NCBI GenBank assembly: GCA_947652115.1
Contig: OX393570.1
Coordinates: forward strand, 3,520,817-3,584,816
Source: Blastomussa wellsi
Lineage: Eukaryota; Cnidaria; Anthozoa; Scleractinia; Plerogyridae
DNA length: 64,000 nucleotides
Direction: 5' to 3'
Positions 44,181 through 53,900 of this stretch are shown here, in pieces. Below the pieces are notes generated by a model. The model ran no database searches. It saw nothing but the letters and a program-made list of their open reading frames with translations, and was not told the origin of the DNA. The first letter of the stretch is position 1. Each line of letters opens with the position of its first letter. The position numbers were made by a program, and so were the translations under genes.

Positions 44181-45123
44181 TCAAGATATTCTGCCAGCTA
44201 CTGAGAGGATGGAATCCACCGGTGTGCGCACGTACAAAAGATAAGCTTCGCTTGACCAACGGCCCATGGTCTTAATGAGGTGGTCTGGAACGCCTCGCTG
44301 GGCGGCGGTTGTTGCTGCACCGATTATAAAACTATGACCTGAAAATTTCCCAGGAATGCCCGCTGCCTGTAAAGTGGATTGCAGAAACGAAGAGAGAAGG
44401 GCCCTGGAAAGAGGACGGCCATCCTGGAAAACGAAGAGGGGCCCCTTGCCAGGTCCACGAAGATGAAGGTAGCTTGTCAATGCCAATACCGGACAGAGGG
44501 GTGCTGAGCCACGGCCAAAGAAAAATAAAACAGCCACTCCGGAAAGGATCAGTCGTAGCACATTTAATGAACACTCTAAAGCTTTGAGGGTTTGAAGAGG
44601 AATCAACTTGAAGATCCGCTTTGGTCAGGTGTATGGAAGGGTCAAAAGAACTGTTCGTTGTAAATTCTCCTGCTCGAAGAAACCCGAAGAAGCCGAGGCA
44701 ACAGGCCGCCCACAGCATGATGTTGTCTGGTTTAGATAAATCCAAGGACTTGTGTAGAACGGTCATGAGGTCTGCCGTCACTGGCTGGCGCCGAGGGAGA
44801 TTTGAACCCTGGTGTCGCTTAATCCCCCTTAAGAGACGCTGAAGTTGAAGACAATTGGTGAGTGGGTCTGGGTAGCCATAGTCAATGTGTAAGGAGCGAA
44901 CAGCTGACAGATAAACCTTAATGGAAGAGTGATGAACGCGATCTGCTAAGTGGGCACAGAAGCGCATCAAAGTTTGTTCGCTGGCAGGTAGTGGAGGGTG
45001 ACTTAGACCAGAAGGAATATCCTGACTGCAGAATTCCAGGAACTGGCGTTGAGCCGAGCCATAAACTTGACGAGTAGAAGGAGCAAGGCCATTAGCCAAG
45101 TAGAACTGGCACTTTCCTGTCAA
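44181..45123 (-). pseudogene. Broken tyrosine recombinase of the Ngaro-type element
   Basis: Two overlapping frames (44332-45123 and 44181-44606) together cover one recombinase. The first has the N-terminal DNA-binding part (STRQVYGSAQRQFLEFCSQ) and the first catalytic Arg (GFFGFLRAGEF). The second has GHSFIIGAATTAAQRGVPDH and MGRWSSEAYLLYVRTP, with the candidate nucleophile Tyr. The frame changes within an A-rich run on the plus strand at about 44518-44530. In addition the expected His-x-x-Arg reads HSFI, so the second catalytic Arg is Ile. The start overlaps the RT stop by a few bases and has TTG rather than ATG. Both defects argue for an inactive enzyme, though a homopolymer sequencing error could explain the frame change. 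Confidence 0.85.
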
Positions 45124-46880
45124 ATCACGGTAAGCTGGGCCAACAGCGATGGGGGTATTGGAGTTGCCGCATGAACTGCATGCGGAGCTAGATGGTGGAA
45201 ACGCTGGAAATCAAAACGGGATAATGCATCAGCAATAGAATTATCCTGCCCGGGAGTGTATGATGCAGTAAAGGCAAAAGAGTTCCGTGCTGCGACAAGG
45301 GATAGGTAGCGAAGAAGTACCATCATGTTCGGATCCTTTGAGGTGCCCGAACGTAGAACGCTGACTACCGCCATATTATCCGAACAGAATTCCACCCGTT
45401 TAGAGGCCCAGCGGTGGCCCCATAGCGCAGCTGCGACAACCACCGGAAAGAGTTCCTTGTACGCTATTGATAAAGGTTGCTGAGCAATGGACCACTTTCC
45501 AACGAACCATTCATGGCCAGAAATCGCACCGTAGCCCAGAGCGCCAGCAGCATCGGATGACACCGAGAAGTCGGGTAAAGGAGCCCAGATGGGGGAGAGT
45601 AGAAAACTAAGGCCATCCCATGAGAGGAACCAGGAAAGGTCTAAGTGGAACTCTCTGTTAAGCCTGATGGGATGGTCGTCTCGCCGGAATGCTGACAACA
45701 AGTTGATCATTCGGCGTAGAAAAGTACGCCCCTGGGGTATGACTTTACATGCATGATGGAGGGTGCCGATGAGAGATTCCAACTCCTTCCGTTTGGAAGA
45801 CCAGGATTCCAGTAGGGCAGCAATACGCTCAAACTTGTCACGTGAAAGACGAGCTTGGAGGGTGAGTGAATCCAACTCAATACCTAGCACAGTTAAGCAG
45901 GTGGAAGGTCCCTCCAGCTTATCTGGGTGAAGTGGAATACGCCACTCCTTAAAGAGCCGTACGCAAGTATCAATGTTGTTCTGGCAGACAGGAGAGTTTG
46001 GAGGACCCAATGTATGAAAATCATCAAGATAATGCAAGAGGAAATTCAGGCCGTAATTGTGCTCGAGGATCCACTCTAACAAATCTGCAACGGACGAAAA
46101 AATGAACGGTGCTGAACGTAACCCAAAAGGGAGAGCCATATCGACAAAGTAATTGCCCTGCCATTTCATGCCAAGTAAATAGCGGTCCTCTGGGTGGACT
46201 GGGATGTTGCGATAGGCACTCTCGAAGTCAAATTTTGCCATGAGTGTACCTCGGCCAAGACCCATGATCCCGCTAATAACATTGTCTACCTTCATGTACT
46301 GCACCGAAAATGGTTCTTTTGAAATGCCATCGTTGACGCTATGGCCGAAAGGACTGGACAGATCTAAAATGAGGCACCACTTTCCAGGTTGATGTTTTTT
46401 TGGAATCACTCCAAAGCGACTGACGTGAAGGTTTGGAGTTGGGGAGACAGGGAAGGGACCTGCTACGCGACCTTTCTCTAGCTCTGAACGTAGGTACTGA
46501 TCGATCACCGATGGCTGAAGGGATGCTGAGGGCATGTTCTGAACCGCAGACTTTAAGGATACCACCGAGGGGTCAAAACCAAGACGGAAACCCTTTGTGA
46601 GACCCGTAATTACATAGTCCACTTTGACTTGATCAGGGTGAAAACGAAGTTCGCACCAAAGTTTTTGTGCATCAATGGGGGTCACCCCAGAAGGGGGAAC
46701 CAGGTCTTGCCGAAAGGAACTGGTAACCAAACACGAACTGGATTGGGGGGTCTGGGTTGAGACTCCCTGAGGCTGGAGGCTAGCCAGCGAAACTTCTGCT
46801 GAAGATGCAACAACATGAACAGGAACAGGAACTGGAACCAAACTATGTGAAGGAGAAAAATGAACGACACAACTGTACAC
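45120..46880 (-). CDS. Reverse transcriptase-RNase H ORF of the Ngaro-type element (~586 codons)
   Basis: Uninterrupted frame. RT motifs in order: VIPKKHQPGKWCLILDLS, the first catalytic Asp in AKFDFESAYRNIPV, MALPFGLRSAPFIFSS, and the YLDD box in LLHYLDDFHTLG. RNase H follows: SSDAAGALGYGA, AYKELFPVVVAAALWGHRW, FCSDNMAVVSVL and YTPGQDNSIADALSRF carry the expected acidic residues. The frame opens with GTG, and its first in-frame ATG is well inside, so it may be made by fusion, frameshifting or reinitiation after the gag-like ORF, which ends 44 bases upstream in a different frame. I see no methyltransferase or hydrolase domain. Confidence 0.88.
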   Translation of the reverse strand: MYSCVVHFSPSHSLVPVPVPVHVVASSAEVSLASLQPQGVSTQTPQSSSCLVTSSFRQDLVPPSGVTPIDAQKLWCELRFHPDQVKVDYVITGLTKGFRLGFDPSVVSLKSAVQNMPSASLQPSVIDQYLRSELEKGRVAGPFPVSPTPNLHVSRFGVIPKKHQPGKWCLILDLSSPFGHSVNDGISKEPFSVQYMKVDNVISGIMGLGRGTLMAKFDFESAYRNIPVHPEDRYLLGMKWQGNYFVDMALPFGLRSAPFIFSSVADLLEWILEHNYGLNFLLHYLDDFHTLGPPNSPVCQNNIDTCVRLFKEWRIPLHPDKLEGPSTCLTVLGIELDSLTLQARLSRDKFERIAALLESWSSKRKELESLIGTLHHACKVIPQGRTFLRRMINLLSAFRRDDHPIRLNREFHLDLSWFLSWDGLSFLLSPIWAPLPDFSVSSDAAGALGYGAISGHEWFVGKWSIAQQPLSIAYKELFPVVVAAALWGHRWASKRVEFCSDNMAVVSVLRSGTSKDPNMMVLLRYLSLVAARNSFAFTASYTPGQDNSIADALSRFDFQRFHHLAPHAVHAATPIPPSLLAQLTVI

Positions 46881-46924
46881 TATTTACAATGTTCGATGGA
46901 GAGGAGGGGGTCCTCGCCACCGTC

Positions 46925-48391
46925 TCAACGCCGCTGGCGTTTGCTCCGTGGCGGAGAAGAGGATCGTGAGCGCTGAGCATATGACGATGAGGCCCGAAAG
47001 GGGCAGTTGACACTAGGATGCTCTCCTTCACACCTCTCACAGCAGTGGCGATACCTACATTGACCAAAGGGCCAGGCGCAGGAGCCATTATTCCAGGACC
47101 GGCAGAATGTGGACGCTGAGGCTACGGATCTAGAAGGCGAAGCAGAAGTGGTAGGTAACTGATGCTGTTGTTGTGGCGAGCACGTGTGAAAGTTGTAGAG
47201 GTCACTGTTCATACGGGACCAGTCAGACAGACCTGACGCCGCCGCATCTTTACGGAAGGCTGTGTCATAATGAAGCCAGGCCTTGCCGGAGAACCGGCGA
47301 GCGGTCTGCAAAATCAATAGCTTGTACTGGGTCATGTCTTGCCATCTGGCTGGGTAGGAACAACAGAAGATCCACATGTACACTGTAAAGGCTTCCACCC
47401 AAGTTACAATGTCTGTTATTTCTCGAACCCTTTTCTTGGAAGCGATGAGCAGGTTTCCATTCAAGTACGCTTGGGGGTCCGTATCCTGGGCCTTGACATT
47501 TTCGGGTAGCAAGTCCGCCAGCTCAACGAACTGCCCGGCCTTTATTTTCGACACCAGCTTCTCCGGGATTGGCGAATACCCTGGGCCGACGACAAAAGGC
47601 TTGTGAAGCAACGAAGAGGCCGAGTGCACCCCGGTGGATGCAGGGGGCGGTGGAGAGAAAAACTGGCCGGTGGCGGGAAGCGCTCCGCTCGAGGCACCGT
47701 AGGAACCAAACAACGATGGACGTGAAAGCGACGAATTGTTTAAGGTACAGTAGGTTGAAATAAACGAAGGTACAACAGAATTACCTGGCGATGGCCCAGC
47801 AGCAAAACCTGGCGAAGAACTAACAAGGAAGGACGGCGAAGGTGTGCACGTGCTCGACGGCATGCTTCCCATTGTGGTGACGTTCGAAGCAGACAGCTGA
47901 CTCGTTTGGTTTTGTACGGCTGCGAGAATTTGAGGCAGCGAATCCCCGAGCGCCCGAGAGAAAGCTTGCGAAAGATCCTGAGCGGACAGCACAAAGGATG
48001 GGGGCGAGGTTACCGGAGCCGACGAAACCACGGAACTTGCCACTGAAGAAGAAACTCCTGAGGAAGTCTCCAACTGCGAAAAATCCAACATGGCGGCGGC
48101 GCTGTTATTCGTCGATCGCCCCGAAAGCTGACTCATAGAGTACGCGGAAAAAAAAAAAAACAAGCCAAAATAACGGCACAAAACAGGAAAAAGGACTCGA
48201 AGAAACTGTAACGCTGATAGAAGAACTGCCAGGGCATCGAGCTGCCACGCTACGCCAAGATGGAACGCTAAACGGAACGCCTCCTGGAATGCTACGCTAC
48301 AAGCTGAAAGCACATGGCATTGACGCATGCGCATACGTGCTGACACCGCTGACTCCAAGGGAACGCAAGCGCTCTTTGTTGTTAACTCCAT
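46925..48391 (-). CDS. Gag-like ORF of the Ngaro-type element (488 codons)
   Basis: Open frame from an ATG inside repeat A1. A second in-frame ATG at 48136 (MSQLSGRSTNNSAAAMLDFS) lies just after A1 and may be the real start, because the first 85 codons are largely repeat sequence. The product is Ser/Pro-rich in its first half, has a central helical region (LYNFHTCSPQ near its end), and closes with a Cys/His cluster (CRSWNNGSCAWPFGQCRYRH, CCERCEGEHPSVNC) and an Arg-rich tail (RSRSSSPPRSKRQRR). Such CCCH-like clusters are usual at the end of Gag in DIRS-order elements and would bind RNA. Position before RT supports this. Confidence 0.8.
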   Translation of the reverse strand: MELTTKSACVPLESAVSARMRMRQCHVLSACSVAFQEAFRLAFHLGVAWQLDALAVLLSALQFLRVLFPVLCRYFGLFFFFSAYSMSQLSGRSTNNSAAAMLDFSQLETSSGVSSSVASSVVSSAPVTSPPSFVLSAQDLSQAFSRALGDSLPQILAAVQNQTSQLSASNVTTMGSMPSSTCTPSPSFLVSSSPGFAAGPSPGNSVVPSFISTYCTLNNSSLSRPSLFGSYGASSGALPATGQFFSPPPPASTGVHSASSLLHKPFVVGPGYSPIPEKLVSKIKAGQFVELADLLPENVKAQDTDPQAYLNGNLLIASKKRVREITDIVTWVEAFTVYMWIFCCSYPARWQDMTQYKLLILQTARRFSGKAWLHYDTAFRKDAAASGLSDWSRMNSDLYNFHTCSPQQQHQLPTTSASPSRSVASASTFCRSWNNGSCAWPFGQCRYRHCCERCEGEHPSVNCPFRASSSYAQRSRSSSPPRSKRQRR

Positions 48392-48411
48392 TAAATTGCA
48401 TTTAATTACAT
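48219..48411 (-). repeat. Split direct repeat A1 (5' end of Ngaro-type element)
   Basis: 193 bases, same strand and apparently identical to A2 at 43705-43897 (offset 4514). The upstream ATG of the gag-like ORF lies inside it. As the element's 5' end it should contain the promoter. Confidence 0.9.
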
Positions 48412-49011
48412 GAAAACAAATTTGATGATTTCCCTTTTAAAGGAGTCCCTTTGATGGGAATTTGTTGCTTATTTCTGAGAACTAACAGCACCAAAGACTG
48501 TAAACAGTTTGAGCGATTTCAAGCTATTTTTGAAAGTTTTCAACGCGCGTGCAACCACGAACCGAGGCTTTCGCTCTTTTGTGTTTCGATGAATTTTTCG
48601 ACCGCGAATATTAGCCAATGAGCGCACGAGAATTTCTGCAGTTATGGTAAAATAACTCATTGACAAACATTTCTCCTCAAGCCATCTCATTAAAAATAAA
48701 CAAATTACCATACATATTCATAATTTATTACTTTGAAATGTTACATAATTCCCCCCTGATTTGTCATATACATTGCACGCATCCGAGAAATACAAATCCG
48801 ATAGAAATATCATGCAACATTCAGAAAAATTTCGCAGAAGAAAACGAAAAATGATAGACAAATGGTAAATAGACTAGTTTACACTAATAATATACTTGTA
48901 CAAGTCATAGACAAATATTTTACATCTCACTTTTGTACATTTGGGTCATAAATAAAAATCTATTGGACAAAAATGACCTATTTCAGGAATTTAGAGTTGA
49001 GAAAAAGTGAA
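48412..49011. other. KMT2 3' flank
   Basis: AT-rich; includes the presumed 3' UTR and the possible AATAAA at 48724-48729. No other feature seen. Confidence 0.6.
48724..48729 (-). terminator. Possible KMT2 polyadenylation signal
   Basis: AATAAA on the minus strand about 285 bases downstream of the KMT2 stop codon and upstream of the retroelement end at 48411. It is the first such signal after the stop. Confidence 0.4.
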
Positions 49012-50937
49012 TTAATTGAGGTATTTGCGGCAATGCTTTGAGGCACACAGGCAAGTCAACTTCTCGTCCTCAATTGGGAACTTGTAATCATAGGTTAGCT
49101 CTTCTCCTCTTGAGATGCTGAAAGAACAATAGTATTTTTTATTAATCGCCTTGAAAGAAGCTAAAGGCCTAAGAAACAATCTGTACTAAGACGTGACGTG
49201 CCATATGAATTGAAAGTTACACAATCCCCTATTTTATAGTGTGTTTTCACATGACGTCACGAAAGCCATATTGGTGTCCCAAAACAAAGAAACTGCGGCC
49301 ATATTGGTGTCCCTAAACAATCCTCTGGGAATTGAACTCTATATATTGTTATGAAAATATCATCTTTTGTTTCAATAATCCAATATGGCCGCTTGTCACG
49401 TGTGTGAAAATACTCTATACATACCGAGCTGCGATCAAGTAAACACGTGGAACACATGAAAGCCGTAAACTAATCAGAACAAGCCGCAAGTAGTTGTTGA
49501 TATCTTTTAGGGTAGTGTAGTAGCTATCCAAAACTACTTTTGTTTGTTATTGTAAGCAGCTTCTATTGTTCTCAAGACAAAGTCATTGTTTCAATTGTTG
49601 AGTCTTTTGTTTAGGGCTAGGGTATCAAACCAGTCACATTATATGTTAGGAAAGCTGCTACATCGCCCATCTTTTAGCGCGTTTTCCCGCGCTTTCCACT
49701 GATTGTATTCCGATTGGTTCATTATGTTTCCGCATTACTCTGATTGACCAGATTTATTTCTGGGGCACTCACGTCAGAGGTACGTTAAATCAACTTAATC
49801 ATTAACAAACATTTCCTGCAAACAACGATACGTTCAACCGAGGAAACAATCTGATACCTTCTAGAAGCGAAGATGATAATTTTCTTTTGACCATCCACAG
49901 TAATGACACGGGAATAGCAGTTAGACTGGAAACAGAAAACAAATATTTCATTTGTAAGTGGAAACCGGTGACGAAACCAAGTAATATTATCAGAAGGTAA
50001 GTTAAACTGGAAAGAATGCTGCATCCAAACAATTTAGATGACTACAGGGAGGTCGCATGGCAAATCTCTAAGATAACAATATGAAACACAACTTAAAGAG
50101 TTTAAAGAGTGTAATTCTCTGAGTACCCTTAACGAAATAAAATAGATAAAAACAAGCTCTCAAACAGGATGCTTTTAAACTAAGTATAAGCCCATGTTTT
50201 TAAATGGGTTATCGGAAGGAGTTTTGCGTCTGACATTGGGGAAAGGGGTCGTATATTCGGAAGGGCTTTTTTCGGTATTTACTTATAATTAGCGTCCAGT
50301 ACCTCGCAAGAATGATTGATGAAACGAGCCGCGTTCCCGCACATTGTGGCATCAACAACGTAGGTACCGTCAACACGAAACATGTAACAGCCGATACCCT
50401 GAAAACAAGCACATGAAATCAAAGCCAATTGAAGTATTGGAGGGTAGGTGACGTAAAGCTAGCAATAGAGGAGGGCAGCCATCGCCTCGTCAGCAAGGAG
50501 GCCACCATGGCAACCGAGTCACAGTAAGCCTCCAGGCACCCAAGGGATCAATGTGTAATAGGTACTTACCAAAGAATTTGGGGGGGGGGGGGAGAGGAAA
50601 CAAAGTGACAAAGCTAACGGCGAATGAAAGCAAAGCACATGCCAATGTCCCTGCAAACCGCCCTGGAACCCCCCACAAAACATTATTGAAGACCGCTGCA
50701 TTGACCTGGTTTTAACTTAGTCTAAATTCCATACAGCCTCATCATAATCTTAACGAAATGATGCTTCAGTGTTGGTTTAAAATGAAGTATGCATCGATAT
50801 ATTTTACCTTGCTCTCGTAATACTTCTCTCGCTTGTCGGTGAGCACCGAGCGGACCAACATTCCAGAATACTCGATCACCATCTCACCAGCGGCGATGTT
50901 CCGAGTGCAAAACAAGCCGCGTCCATGAATCGGCGAC
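49012..50937 (-). CDS. KMT2A: KMT2 traced exons 19-22: SET and post-SET catalytic domain
   Basis: Exons 50808-50937, 50303-50398, 49858-49925 and 49012-49117 encode [20 protein letters not shown] (S-adenosylmethionine pocket), [50 protein letters not shown] followed by SNCYSRV (the pseudoknot NHSCEPN region; E-S-N here instead of E-P-N), and [14 protein letters not shown]. The post-SET zinc site is [13 protein letters not shown], and the protein ends there as in other KMT2 enzymes (TAA at 49012-49014). Catalytic Tyr and Asn-His motifs are intact, so an active methyltransferase is expected. Confidence 0.97.
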
Positions 50938-53900
50938 CTTCATTAAAGGACGAAAAGAATAACGGAAGTAAGTAGGCGCATAAGTAAGTCAATGTGATAA
51001 ATATTCTTAAAAGCCTATTCCTTGCTTTAGGGTCTACAGGCAAGTGTGCAGGTAGGAACGAAGACTGGCAAAAAGGAGCAGTAACCGCGCTTAAACGATA
51101 TAACTTGAGCAGTTTTCACTTGACTTGTGAATGTAATAAAATTGTTTCTTTGCATTCGTTTTGCGTTACCACAATGCTGTTGTCAGTTTCAATAATTCGT
51201 GCACGAGCTCTAACCAATCAGCGTTTGTGCAGGAGGAAAGCAGGTGCCCCGGAGAAAAACCCTCCGAGCATGAACGAGAGCCAACCACAAACTTGACCCA
51301 CATGACACCAGGTCGGGGAATGAAACATGGGCCAGATTGACGGAAGGCAAGCCCTCTCCCCACGCCGTCCCTACTCCCTGAACTCTATTCACACCTCAGG
51401 GAATAATGGATATAACGACAGCGTCTTCACAGGCTACAGGCTTGGTAAAATGGGATACATACCTGTACACCGCAACAGCATCTTTGTTGAAGGAACACTG
51501 TTTAAGGTGGCGGTACCTCATGGCCATAGGAAGGTCCAGACATGTCGGCCGCCTGCGAAACCAGAAGAAAATTATTCAAAATAGCCACGCACCTATAAAT
51601 AATATGAAATCTGACTGTAATATGCTGTGGAAAAAAGGTATCGTCCAAAATGACCTTTATCAAATAAAAATAAACAGCCACTGAGCAGGAAGGTTGTTCT
51701 AACTTTTAGACTGTGAATGGAACCCTAGTGTGTGACCATTCAAATGAAAGCTATTGAGCAGTACTATCATGTGGTATTTTGTATTATGCTGTGCAAGGTG
51801 GTTAAAACTTTTACGTCTGTGGATGAAACACTAGTGTGTGGCCACTCAAATGAGCATTACTTTCATGTGGTACTGTTTAGTACGCTGTACAAGGGTGCTT
51901 ACTATTTTGTACAAGGTGGATCTAAACTTCAAGTCTGTGGATGAAACACTAGAGTGTGATCAAACTGGGCATTCAAATTAAATCTATCGAGCTGAAGTTT
52001 CGTATCTGTTTCTCGGTATTTTGCATAATAAAATCTGGCGATGTGGCACGTACTTAACAGTGAGCGGTCCATCCCGTATCTGTTCAGAGTTCTCCTGCTC
52101 TTCGGTGCTTTCTTCCAACTGCGGAGCCACGCGGTGAACAGAAGCCAAGAAAGCGAACATGTCGTACTTTTTCGTTCTGAAGAAAAAATATCAGATAAAA
52201 AAATAACCATCGTCCTTTCTACAGTATTATTTTATATGGCATAACGTTGAAAAAATTAGTAAAAGTAAACCAGTCTTAAATAGTTTGGGAGTCGACGGAC
52301 ACGACAGAAGAAAAAGGCGGTAAAATAGCGGTACGCAGCAACGCGGTTCGTTCGGACTTCAATCAGATTGGTCAACAAGATAGAGACTGAACTGTTTTCT
52401 AATGTATCCTTGACGACAGGAAAAAATTATTTGCCGACAACCATCTTTTTCTTTTGCTTACCTGTTGAACACCTCAGCCCTTGCGCAGCCATGCGGGTTC
52501 TCTTTCAATGCCTGTGGAACAAAAAAATTGCGACGTTTGACTAAAATTCTCGGTAAAAAACAATGCGATTCTATAACACAATCGATGAAAAATATAAGTT
52601 ACAACATTTAACGGAATGCAGAACTCAGGAAGGCCCCGTGAAATGAAATCTCCTTGGGATGACTTTTGTCTCTATTTTAAAACAGGTGTTGCACGAAAAT
52701 AAACATGCAGACAAAACCATTTTCAATTGAATGGTTTCACACGGAGACTCATTTTCACACTGAGGCAAAAGACAACTCAGGAGTCGTCTTCTCGCCTGTA
52801 CAAGCGAAGCAATAATCAAGTTTCTATGCAGTGAGTTCTCACAAATAAAGTTTTAAAATTACACACAAATAATAACTCATTAACGTTACGATATTTAGAG
52901 TTATTTTTTGCAGGCACAAACCGTGGCGCAGCTCCCTTAACATCGGTGTAGTTTTCCAAATTTTACCTGTGTTTCCGCAAGGCTGCCATTGTCGAATGGC
53001 GGATTGTATTTGAATGAGTAGTGCTTAAGTTGATGTGCTCCTGGGAGCTGTTCCAACATGGAAACTATAGATTCCTGTGGAAGAATAGGAACACATTTAA
53101 ACGCGGTGCCTACTTTTCTGTGTTTCATAAGACGTTTACGAGACAAAATAGCAGCGATCACCCACCTGATGAACTCCAAACATCGCTTTAGCATTAACAC
53201 CTAGAAAGAACAAATCACAGAAAAGAGTAGAAACTCAGTTGTCCTCCATAGTTCTGACGAATGGTAAGCGCCCTAAATTCCACAGTGATGACGCAGCTGC
53301 ACAGATATCCTTCCAGCGTCTGGTTGTTTCTTACGAGCGCGCGAATATACAAAACCGACCGACAAGAAGTAAACTGTGAACACGCAACATGAATATCAAA
53401 CTTGAAGGAAAACAGAATTAAAAATAGTACCCGCAAAGGGAACCAGCTTCATAAGACGGTCTATCCTCGCTTCTTGTACCATTTCGAAAACCTGCCTCCA
53501 CGCACCTGGGAATATTAACACACAACACAACAATCCAGTCAATAGATTATCTTGTAGAAATGTCGCTGCAGTTTGCAGAACCCACGATAGTCGCACAGTG
53601 TCCTGCAATAATTTCCTGATTGAGACTTGTCCGAGCCTAGAATTTGCTGCGAAAACAACGTAGCAGGAATTTGCTGGGAAAGCAACAAGGCATGCTCTAA
53701 AGCCCGGGTGAATCAAGGATGAAAGTTGATAAGAGTTGACTTTCACCAGAGTTTTCGTCAACTCTTATCGACTGTCATCAACTTGGGCCAAAAGAGAGGA
53801 AACTCTCATCGACTCTCCTGAAGAATCTGAGCAAGTTCAAAGTCGATGAGAACGTATGAGGGTCAATGACAGTGCATTAGAGTTTCAGGCCAACAGGGGT

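Larger units (their letters stand above)
43504..48411 (-). mobile_element. Ngaro/PAT-type tyrosine-recombinase retrotransposon
   Basis: A 4.9 kb retroelement between the two genes, in the same orientation as both. In its own direction the layout is A1 (48411-48219), gag-like ORF, RT-RNase H ORF, recombinase ORF, B1 (44030-43897), A2 (43897-43705), a 67-base spacer, B2 (43637-43504). These are split direct repeats, the signature of Ngaro, PAT and related DIRS-order elements, which integrate as circles with a tyrosine recombinase and make no target duplication; I see none. A1 and A2 look identical by eye over 193 bases and B1 and B2 over 134 bases, which suggests a recent insertion. The recombinase reading frame is damaged, so this copy is probably non-autonomous now. 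Confidence 0.9.
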
